Below, piece by piece: positions 13,129-18,602 of a stretch of 18,602 nucleotides of DNA. The stretch covers positions 1 through 18,602 of the forward strand of contig JBECKR010000125.1 in assembly GCA_040235415.1 (NCBI GenBank), written 5' to 3'. The position numbers and the translations under genes were made by a program. Source of the stretch: JBECKR01 sp040235415 (lineage in GTDB: Bacteria; Acidobacteriota; Polarisedimenticolia; Polarisedimenticolales; Polarisedimenticolaceae). The notes beneath the pieces are model-generated. The model was not told where the DNA came from. It did no database searches and was given only the letters and a program-made list of their open reading frames with translations. Position 1 is the stretch's first letter. Every line of letters starts with the position of its first letter.

Positions 13129-15411
13129 ATGAGCACGAACGGCGGCGGATCGACTTCGCTCTCCGCCTGGTGGCGGAACGCCGCCATCCTGGTGATGATC
13201 GTGGGATTCTCGGTCCTCGGCTACATCACGGTCCTGACCTACACCAACGCCCCCCCGATCCCCGACCGCATCGTCGACGAGACGGGCGCCGTGCTGTTCA
13301 CCGGCGACGACGTCGAACGCGGCCAGGAGGCGTTCCTGCGCCACGCGCTCATGGAGCACGGCTCGCTGTGGGGTCACGGCGCCTACCTCGGACCGGATTA
13401 CACCGCCGAGTGGATCCACCGCGCCGCCGAGATCGCCCGCGAGGATCTCGCGCACGCGCTGTACGCCTCGAGCTGGGCGGATCTCGACGGAGACCGGGCG
13501 GCGGCGGTCGACCGTGCGGTCCGCGAGGCGTTCAAGGCGAACCGCTACGACCCGGCGACCGGAGTCCTGACGTTCTCTCCGCAACAGGCGACCGCGGTCG
13601 GCGCGCTCGAGTCGTACTGGTCCGAGTTCTTCTCGCGCGGCGACCGAGCCGCCGGGCTTCCGGAGGCGTACATCACCGATCCCGAGACGATCCGGACGCT
13701 CAACGCCTATTTCGCATGGGCGAGCTGGGCGGCGGTAACGCCGCGCCCGGGCAAGCCGTACACGTACACCAACAACTGGCCGTACGAGCCGCTCGTCGGC
13801 AACGTCCCGTCGACCGACGCGTACGTCTGGAGCGCGCTGAGCCTCGTCGCCCTGCTCGGCGGCCTCGGACTGACGCTGCTCGCGTTCGGGCGCTTCCACT
13901 TCCTGGGGTGGGAGGGAAAGCCCGACGAGTTCGAGGCCGTCGCGACGACCGCGTCGGCGCCCGCTCTGACTCCGAGCCAGCGCGCGACCGCGAAGTACTT
14001 CGTGGTCGTCGCCGTGCTGTTCCTGCTGCAGGCCCTCGCGGGAGGCGCGCTCGCGCACTACCGCGTCGAGCCGTTCTCGTTCTACGGCTTCGACGCCGTC
14101 GTGCGTCTCGTGCCGTACAACCTGCTGCGGACCTGGCACCTGCAGCTTGCCGTGTTCTGGATCGCTACCGCGTGGGTCGGCGGAGGCCTGTTCCTGGCGC
14201 CTTGGGTCGGCGGCCGCGAGCCCGCGGGCCAGGCGCGCGGCGTGAACGCCCTGTTCTGGGCGCTCGTGGTCGTGGTCCTCGGCAGCCTCGGAGGCGAGTG
14301 GCTCGGAGTCCGCGGCCACCTCCCGACGACGTGGTTCTGGCTCGGCCATCAAGGGTCGGAGTACCTCGACCTCGGGCGCGCGTGGCAGCTCCTGCTCGCC
14401 GCCGGCCTCGGCCTGTGGCTCGTCTTGATGTTCCGGGCTCTGCGTCCCGCGATGCGGCGGGAGGGGCGATCCGAGCTGTCGTCGCTGTTCCTGTACGCGG
14501 CGGTCGCGATCCCGGTGTTCTACGTTCCGGCCCTGCTGTACGGCCCGCGGACGAACTTCACGGTGATCGACAACTGGAGGTTCTGGATCATCCACCTGTG
14601 GGTCGAGGGGTTCTTCGAGCTGTTCGCCACGGTCCTCGTCGCGATCATGTTCCGCCACCTCGGCCTCGTCTCTACGCGTACCGCGACTCGCCTCGTGTAT
14701 CTCGACGCGATCCTGTTTCTGGGCGGAGGGATCATCGGAACCGGGCACCATTGGTACTTCACGGGGCAGGGCACGGCGAACCTCGCGCTCGCGGCGTGCT
14801 TCTCGGCGCTCGAGGTCGTGCCGCTCACGCTCCTGACGCTCGATGCCGCCGGATTCGTCCACCTCAGCGCCCGCAATCGCGAGGTGGGAGGAACGGACCT
14901 CGCGTCGAAGCACGCCTGGGCGATCCGGTTCTTCGTCGCGGTCGGCGTGTGGAACTTCGTCGGCGCCGGCGTGTTCGGCTTCCTCATCAACCTGCCGATC
15001 GTGTCGTACTACGAGATCGGCACGACCCTGACCGCGAACCACGGCCACGCCGCGATGTTCGGGGTGTTCGGGATGCTCGGGCTCGGCGTCCTCGTGTTCG
15101 TGATGCGCTCCGTCCAGGGCGACGAGGCCTGGGCCGGCACCGCCCGCTGGGTCCGGATCGGATTCTGGGGCGTGAACGGCGGTCTCGCGCTCATGGTCGT
15201 GCTCGACCTGTTCCCCGCCGGTGTCCTGCAGCTTCGGGACGTGCTGGCGAACGGTTACTGGCACGCGCGCCGGTTGACGTTCGCGCTCGGCGGGACCTAC
15301 CACCGGCTCGAGTGGGCCCGGATCGTCGGCGACGTGACGTTTCTCGCGCTCGGGGCGTTGCCAATCGCGATCGCCGCGCTGCGCTCGTACCTCAGGCGCG
15401 ATCGTCTCTGA
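13129..15411 (+). CDS. norZ: Quinol-dependent nitric oxide reductase (qNOR)
   Basis: The product has 760 residues, a single-subunit inner-membrane enzyme that reduces two NO to N2O with electrons from quinol. The N-terminal region (TM1 about 17-38, then the extracytoplasmic domain with GDDVERGQEAFLRHALMEHGSLWGHGAYLGPDYTAEW) is the extension of the quinol type that replaces the NorC subunit. The NorB-like core holds all metal ligands: His337 in RTWHLQ and His640 for low-spin heme b, His638 for heme b3 (ANHGHAAMFG), and for the non-heme iron His489 and Glu493 (HLWVEGFFELF) plus His540/His541 (GTGHHWYFTG). About 14 membrane segments are expected. No norQ, norD, nitrite reductase or NO-sensing regulator is nearby, so detoxification is at least as likely as respiratory denitrification. 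Its end overlaps the convergent next gene by 20 bases. Confidence 0.97.
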   Translation: MSTNGGGSTSLSAWWRNAAILVMIVGFSVLGYITVLTYTNAPPIPDRIVDETGAVLFTGDDVERGQEAFLRHALMEHGSLWGHGAYLGPDYTAEWIHRAAEIAREDLAHALYASSWADLDGDRAAAVDRAVREAFKANRYDPATGVLTFSPQQATAVGALESYWSEFFSRGDRAAGLPEAYITDPETIRTLNAYFAWASWAAVTPRPGKPYTYTNNWPYEPLVGNVPSTDAYVWSALSLVALLGGLGLTLLAFGRFHFLGWEGKPDEFEAVATTASAPALTPSQRATAKYFVVVAVLFLLQALAGGALAHYRVEPFSFYGFDAVVRLVPYNLLRTWHLQLAVFWIATAWVGGGLFLAPWVGGREPAGQARGVNALFWALVVVVLGSLGGEWLGVRGHLPTTWFWLGHQGSEYLDLGRAWQLLLAAGLGLWLVLMFRALRPAMRREGRSELSSLFLYAAVAIPVFYVPALLYGPRTNFTVIDNWRFWIIHLWVEGFFELFATVLVAIMFRHLGLVSTRTATRLVYLDAILFLGGGIIGTGHHWYFTGQGTANLALAACFSALEVVPLTLLTLDAAGFVHLSARNREVGGTDLASKHAWAIRFFVAVGVWNFVGAGVFGFLINLPIVSYYEIGTTLTANHGHAAMFGVFGMLGLGVLVFVMRSVQGDEAWAGTARWVRIGFWGVNGGLALMVVLDLFPAGVLQLRDVLANGYWHARRLTFALGGTYHRLEWARIVGDVTFLALGALPIAIAALRSYLRRDRL

Positions 15412-16069
15412 CCGGGGCGCGGGCCCGCCACGCCGCGGCGGGCCGCTCGATCAGGCGCCGGACGACCTCCGGGTCGGGCGGAGCGGCGCCCGCCAGGCGC
15501 TCGGCGAGCGCCGCCATGCGGTCGTGGCCCCAGAACAGCTCGACGCCGAGGCCGAACGTCGGGACGCCGAACACCCCGCGCGCGATCGCGTCCTCGGTCA
15601 GATCGCGAAGCCGCTGCTTGACCGCGGGCTCCGCGATTCGCTCTCCGAGGCGGTCCGCATCGAGCCCGCACGACGCGACGACGTCCTCGAGCACCGCGCG
15701 GTCGGCGAGGTCGCGCCCGTCGCGCCACGCCGCGTCCGCCAGTGCCACGACGAGCGCGAGCGCCTCGGGGCGATCGAGGAACAGGCAGGCGGTGCGCAGC
15801 GCCTCGAGCGAGCGGAACGGATGCGCCGGCGGCCCCACGAGCGGTCGCCCGATCCGTGCGGCCGCCCGCGCGACGTCGAGCCAGGTGTAGCGGCGCTTCG
15901 CGGACGTCTCGACCGGCCCGACGAGCCCGGTGGCGTCGAGCATCTTGCCGTACACGATCGGCCTCGGATCCCACGCGACGCCGCGCTCCGCCGCGAACGT
16001 TTCGGCCTGCACCATGGCGAGCCACGCGTAGGGCGAGATGAAATCGAACCACAGCGTGACCGTCGTCAT
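15392..16069 (-). CDS. 2-hydroxychromene-2-carboxylate isomerase-like protein (DsbA/GST-kappa fold)
   Basis: The product has 225 residues. I chose the ATG at 16067-16069 because it gives the family's standard opening, TVTLWFDFISPYAWLA, with Ser12-Pro13-Tyr14 at the active-site position where GST-kappa and HCCA isomerases use a serine. Other family features are PIVYGKMLDATG, the helical insert with AHPFRSLEALRTACLFL, and the near C-terminal FGVPTFGLGVELFWGHDRM. Members catalyse glutathione-dependent isomerisation in naphthalene or other aromatic breakdown, or act on unknown thiol chemistry. No aromatic catabolic genes surround it, so the true substrate is open. It is cytoplasmic (no signal peptide). 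Its 3' end overlaps norZ by 20 bases, and it is divergent from the next small gene. Confidence 0.9.
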   Translation of the reverse strand: MTTVTLWFDFISPYAWLAMVQAETFAAERGVAWDPRPIVYGKMLDATGLVGPVETSAKRRYTWLDVARAAARIGRPLVGPPAHPFRSLEALRTACLFLDRPEALALVVALADAAWRDGRDLADRAVLEDVVASCGLDADRLGERIAEPAVKQRLRDLTEDAIARGVFGVPTFGLGVELFWGHDRMAALAERLAGAAPPDPEVVRRLIERPAAAWRARAPVRDDRA

Positions 16070-16161
16070 CCGTCCCCCGCCCGGTCCGCGTGCCGGGATG
16101 CGATACTGCATCATCGCACGGCCGCGTTCCCGGCCGCGCACGGCAGGCAAGGAGGATCGCC

Positions 16162-16353
16162 ATGGCGCCGCCCGGCTCGAACCCGTCGATGCGCGTGTTC
16201 CTGATCCTCGGCATCGTGTTCGTCGTGATCGGACTCTCGACCAACCGCACGTTCCTGTGGATCGGACTGGCGTTTCTCGTCGCGGCCGTCGTCGGGTTGC
16301 TGCGGGGGCGGCGCGTCCCCGGCTCAGCGCGGCGGGGCGACGGGGAGCCGTAG
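16162..16353 (+). CDS. Small two-helix membrane protein
   Basis: The product has 63 residues; I chose the ATG at 16162 for AAGGAGG (16149-16155) 6 bases upstream. Two hydrophobic segments are clear: residues about 11-27 (VFLILGIVFVVIGLS) and 32-46 (LWIGLAFLVAAVVGLL), separated by a short TNRT turn and followed by a basic and polar tail (RGRRVPGSARRGDGEP). Codon use and the strong ribosome site support a real gene. I do not recognise a named family; such short helix-turn-helix membrane proteins are common in high-GC genomes. A GATACT at 16102-16107 might be its -10 box. Its last 30 bases overlap the end of the convergent methyltransferase gene. Confidence 0.75.
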   Translation: MAPPGSNPSMRVFLILGIVFVVIGLSTNRTFLWIGLAFLVAAVVGLLRGRRVPGSARRGDGEP

Positions 16354-17112
16354 CGCCAGGGTCGCGAGGAACGGCGGCGCGTACTCCGCGAGCGTCGATC
16401 CCGGGAAGCCGTCCTCGTAGAGCCCCGCGAGCACGAACCCGGCGTCGAGCTGCCCCCCGATCTGGTCCTCGAGCGAGTGCCCGAACTCGAGCGGCTCGCC
16501 GGCGGCGATGCGCCGCTCGAGCGCCGCCGGGTCGAGGTCCGTGAGGTCGGAGTACGGCAAGCGGTGCTTCACGACGAGCGGGCCCCCGCCCGCGTCGTCG
16601 GCCTCGTCGAACAGGTACAGCACGGGGTTGCCGAACCCGGCGAGGAGCCGCCCGCCCGGCCGCAGCACGCGGGCGGCCTCGCGCCACACCGGACGTACCT
16701 CGGGCACGAAGCAGTTCGCGACCGGGTGGAACACGAGGTCGAAGCTTCGGTCCGGGAACCGCGAGAGGTCGGCCATGTCGCCGAGCTCGAGCGCGAGGTC
16801 GAGCCCCTCGCGCTCGGCGACGCGGCGGTCCTGCTCGAGCTGCGCCGGGGCGTTGTCGAGCACCGTGACGCGCGCCCCCGCCGCGGCCAGGATCGGGCCC
16901 TGCTGTCCGCCGCCGCACGCGAGGCACAGCGTGTCGCTGCCCTCGAGCTCGCCGAACCAGCCGCGGGGCACCGGCTTCGTCGGCGTCAGGACGACGGAGA
17001 ACTCTCCGCGTCGGGCGGCCGCGACGGCCTCCGGCGGCACCGGCACGGTCCAGCGGTTCCCTTCCGCCGCGCGCCGGTTCCAGGCCTTGCGATTGTGGCT
17101 CGCGACGTCCAC
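16324..17112 (-). CDS. Class I SAM-dependent methyltransferase
   Basis: The product has 262 residues. The ATG (17110-17112) follows GGAGGG on the minus strand. SAM-binding motifs are visible: motif I LCLACGGGQQGPILAAAGA (62-80), acidic Asp86 in VTVLDNAPAQL, LGDMADLSRFPDRSFDLVFHPVANCFV (110-136) and ARVLRPGGRLLAGFGNP. The N-terminus (DVASHNRKAWNRRAAEGNRWTVPVP) is characteristic of a subgroup of Methyltransf_11 enzymes annotated only as class I methyltransferases; the substrate is unknown. The C-terminal part (HSLEDQIGGQLDAGFVLAGLYEDGFPG) is the usual helper strand and helix region. It belongs to a different subgroup from the other methyltransferase in this window. The gene to its right runs in the same direction with a 43-bp gap, so the two may be co-transcribed. 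Confidence 0.92.
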   Translation of the reverse strand: MDVASHNRKAWNRRAAEGNRWTVPVPPEAVAAARRGEFSVVLTPTKPVPRGWFGELEGSDTLCLACGGGQQGPILAAAGARVTVLDNAPAQLEQDRRVAEREGLDLALELGDMADLSRFPDRSFDLVFHPVANCFVPEVRPVWREAARVLRPGGRLLAGFGNPVLYLFDEADDAGGGPLVVKHRLPYSDLTDLDPAALERRIAAGEPLEFGHSLEDQIGGQLDAGFVLAGLYEDGFPGSTLAEYAPPFLATLALRLPVAPPR

Positions 17113-17155
17113 GGCGACCCTCCGGCGGCCCGCGCGGCCGGCGGGCCCCGGCGGA

Positions 17156-17659
17156 TCATACCGCGAAGATCTCGCGCAGGAACCGGATGCCGTCGCGGCG
17201 CACCGCGACGAACGGCGCCTCGAGAACGCCTTCCGGCCCGTCGATCATCGCCGAGGTCAGGGCCACGAACCGGGGCTCCCTCCGGTCGAGCAGCGGGAAC
17301 GGCTGCCCGCCCGCCGGAACGTGGACGTCGCCTCGGATGCGGTATCCGCCGACCGCGAGAAGGACGGCGGCGCGCTCGTGCCGTCCGGCGAGCGCGACGG
17401 GGGGCGGCACTCCGCTGTCCTCCGTCGGCTCCGCCAGGAACAGGATCGACTCCTTGTTGACCGCCACCGCCGGCGCCTCGCGCCCGAACGCGGACTTCGC
17501 GAAACGGACGTCGCGGACGGTGAAGAACGTCTGAGCCGTGCTGTTGAGGTCGTCGAGCGTCCGCAGGGCCGTGCCCGTGACGTGGGTTCCCTCGAGGGAA
17601 CCGTCTTCGGTCACGATCCTCACGAAGCGCGGCACCCGTCCGTCCGAGAGTCCGCTCAT
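17156..17659 (-). CDS. Protein with two repeated domains, unknown function (DUF6812-like?)
   Basis: The product has 167 residues, cytoplasmic, with GGAGG before the ATG at 17657-17659. It consists of two repeats of one beta-rich unit. Repeat 1 (about 11-78) reads RFVRIVTEDGSLEGTHV, then LDDLNSTAQTFFTVRDV, then APAVAVNKESILFLAE. Repeat 2 (about 96-164) reads RAAVLLAVGGYRIRGDVHV, then LLDRREPRFVALTSA, then APFVAVRRDGIRFLRE. The matching ends (PAVAVNKESILFLAE against PFVAVRRDGIRFLRE) make the duplication clear. The layout, with a strand reading 'G-x-[LI]-x-G', then a D-LN-like segment, then 'VAV-K-I', reminds me of DUF6812-type small domains, but I would not rely on that name. Function unknown. 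It lies 43 bp upstream of the methyltransferase in the same direction. Confidence 0.8.
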   Translation of the reverse strand: MSGLSDGRVPRFVRIVTEDGSLEGTHVTGTALRTLDDLNSTAQTFFTVRDVRFAKSAFGREAPAVAVNKESILFLAEPTEDSGVPPPVALAGRHERAAVLLAVGGYRIRGDVHVPAGGQPFPLLDRREPRFVALTSAMIDGPEGVLEAPFVAVRRDGIRFLREIFAV

Positions 17660-17732
17660 GGCAAGCCTCCGGGGAGAGCCCTCCCGTATCCCAAGTTAGG
17701 GCCGGCGCCGCTCGTGGTCCACCCGCGCGCGC

Positions 17733-17738
17733 TACGAT
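17733..17738 (+). promoter_or_regulatory. Putative -10 hexamer TACGAT
   Basis: TACGAT followed by CG lies 39 bases upstream of the ATG at 17772 in the gap between divergent genes. It fits the TAnnnTCG pattern seen before several genes here. No clear -35 box. Confidence 0.35.
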
Positions 17739-17771
17739 CGAAGCGTGAGGCGCAGGAAGGAGGCCGCAACG

Positions 17772-18134
17772 ATGATCGAGACCATGAACGGGCTTCCCGA
17801 CGAGGTGCTCGGGATCCGCGCCACCGGACGGATCACGGCCGCCGACTACGAGACGGTCGTCGTGCCCGCCGTCGAGAACAGGCTCCGGCGTCACGACAGG
17901 ATCCGCCTGCTGTACTACATCGGTCCGGAATTCGAGGGCATCGACGCGCACGCGGTGTGGGACGACGCCAAGGTCGGGCTCATGCACCTCGGCGCCTGGG
18001 AGCGGATGGCGGTCGTCACCGACGTCGAGTGGATCCGCGCCGCCTCGCGGTTCTTCGGCTTCATGATGCCGGCCGAGGTGCGGGTGTTCGACAACGCGCG
18101 CCTCGACGAGGCGCGGGACTGGATCCGGAGCTAA
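17772..18134 (+). CDS. SpoIIAA-like / STAS-fold (DUF3478 type) protein
   Basis: The product has 120 residues; the ATG at 17772 is preceded by AAGGAGG (17757-17763). A GTG 27 bases upstream in frame lacks such a site. The whole length fits the SpoIIAA-like family (former DUF3478): VLGIRATGRITAADYETVVVPAVE (12-35), IRLLYYIGPEFEGIDAHAVWDDAKVG (44-69), WERMAVVTDVEWIRAASRFFGFMMPAEVRVFDNARLDEARDWI (77-118). The fold resembles anti-sigma factor antagonists and STAS domains, but the phosphorylatable serine of true antagonists is not evident, and this family is thought to bind lipid or small ligands; its role is not established. No kinase or sigma-factor gene is nearby. Its stop overlaps the convergent molybdoenzyme stop by 4 bases (CTAA, 18131-18134). 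Confidence 0.9.
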   Translation: MIETMNGLPDEVLGIRATGRITAADYETVVVPAVENRLRRHDRIRLLYYIGPEFEGIDAHAVWDDAKVGLMHLGAWERMAVVTDVEWIRAASRFFGFMMPAEVRVFDNARLDEARDWIRS

Positions 18135-18602
18135 CCCGCCGGGTCGAGCCGCACCGGCACCCCGTTGAGCGCGGCGTTGCCGCTGGCCTCGTCGAGCAGC
18201 GCCTCGTCGGTGAGGTCGTTGGCGCTGGCGCCGGGGCGGGTGCGCGCCAGCCCCAGCCGGACGCCGCTGCGGTCGTGACCCCACCCGTGGGGGAGGCTGG
18301 CCACGCCGGGCCGGACGGCGTCGGTGATCTCGACCGGCGCCGTGACCTCGCCCGTCCGCGAGCGGACGCGGGCCGGACGGCCCTCCTCGAGCCCGCAGCG
18401 CGCCGCATCCTCCGGGTGGACCTGCAGGGTGCAGCGCTCCCGCCCGCGCATCAGCCGCGGGACGTTGTGCATCCAGGAGTTGTTGCTGCGCAGGTCGCGC
18501 CGGCCGATCAGAACGAGCCCCGCCGCGCCCGTGGTCTCCGCGAGCAAGCGCTCCCGCACGCGGGAGAGATCGGCCGCGATCGCCTCGGGCGCGGCCCGGA
18601 TC
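18131..18602 (-). CDS. Molybdopterin oxidoreductase, C-terminal dinucleotide-binding domain (5' end beyond window)
   Basis: The last 156 complete codons are visible; the frame stays open to the window edge, so the gene starts outside. The segment is the molybdopterin-dinucleotide-binding domain that closes DMSO-reductase-family enzymes: LVLIGRRDLRSNNSWMHN, CTLQVHPEDAARCGLEEG, ARVRSRTGEVTAPVEITDAVRPGVASLPHGWGH, then ASANDLTDEALLDEASGNAALNGVPVRL. This pattern is common in formate-dehydrogenase- or nitrate-reductase-like cytoplasmic proteins, but the catalytic and iron-sulfur parts that would decide the substrate are not in view. A GTG at 18557-18559 is internal, not the start. It is convergent with the SpoIIAA-like gene. 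Confidence 0.9.
   Translation of the reverse strand, partial: IRAAPEAIAADLSRVRERLLAETTGAAGLVLIGRRDLRSNNSWMHNVPRLMRGRERCTLQVHPEDAARCGLEEGRPARVRSRTGEVTAPVEITDAVRPGVASLPHGWGHDRSGVRLGLARTRPGASANDLTDEALLDEASGNAALNGVPVRLDPAG

Noticed and set aside
12714..15890. A 1058-codon open frame on the plus strand
   Set aside because: It overlaps norZ in another frame and gives low-complexity Arg/Pro/Ala protein; norZ has a complete set of conserved ligands.
1..18602. Functional link between the MobA-like fragment at one edge and the molybdopterin oxidoreductase at the other
   Set aside because: They are 18 kb apart on opposite strands with unrelated genes between; both being molybdenum-related is not evidence of a cluster.
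1..18602. CRISPR arrays, tRNA or rRNA genes, prophage or integrase genes
   Set aside because: No regularly spaced direct repeats, no tRNA- or rRNA-like sequence and no phage or recombinase motifs were seen on either strand.

Overview
The window is 18.6 kb of very GC-rich, densely coding bacterial chromosome with short intergenic gaps (none above about 175 bases) and good Shine-Dalgarno sites (GGAGG types) before most starts. Codons end almost always in G or C. Gene content (quinol nitric oxide reductase, NhaA, MscL with a C-terminal zinc-ribbon-like tail, several unnamed conserved families, a molybdopterin oxidoreductase) fits an uncultured soil, sediment or groundwater bacterium. Acidobacteriota or a deltaproteobacterial or myxobacterial lineage are my best guesses, but nothing in the window fixes the phylum. 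I saw no rRNA, tRNA, CRISPR array, prophage, integrase or insertion-sequence transposase.

Layout. 1-237: end of a MobA/MocA-like nucleotidyltransferase (+). 276-1343: exported TlpA-like protein with two thioredoxin folds (+). 1356-2078: HAD hydrolase (-). 2144-2851: YktB/DUF1054-like protein (+). 2998-3801: exported protein of unknown function (-). 3962-4993: exported DJ-1/PfpI-domain protein with a TPR-like tail (+). 5003-6304: NhaA (-), divergent from mscL 6447-6896 (+), which is followed by an EamA-family transporter 6912-7772 (+). 7800-10202: HerA/VirB4-type ATPase (-). 10373-10918: small membrane protein (+). 10939-12222: exported alpha/beta hydrolase (-). 12338-13051: SAM methyltransferase (+). 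13129-15411: quinol-dependent nitric oxide reductase NorZ (+). 15392-16069: HCCA-isomerase-like/DsbA-fold protein (-). 16162-16353: 63-residue two-helix membrane protein (+). 16324-17112: second SAM methyltransferase (-). 17156-17659: protein made of two repeated domains (-). 17772-18134: SpoIIAA/STAS-like protein (+). 18131-18602: C-terminal part of a molybdopterin oxidoreductase (-), cut by the window end.

Genes alternate strand almost one by one, so there is little operon structure; most look like independent housekeeping, stress or envelope functions. NhaA, MscL and NorZ point to ion/pH homeostasis, osmotic protection and nitric oxide detoxification or respiration.

The most notable non-gene signal is a dispersed family of palindromic elements whose ends begin GGGGAC. 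There are two clear hairpins (2952-2989, 7749-7798), two larger inverted-repeat elements (10248-10315, 12277-12371) and two probable remnants (1343-1355, 10923-10938). All sit at gene boundaries, several touch or supply stop codons, and one runs into the 5' end of a methyltransferase gene. They resemble REP/BIME-type or MITE-like elements, with no mobilising gene in the window. I did not find convincing evidence of a new multi-gene system; the repeat family is the best lead.
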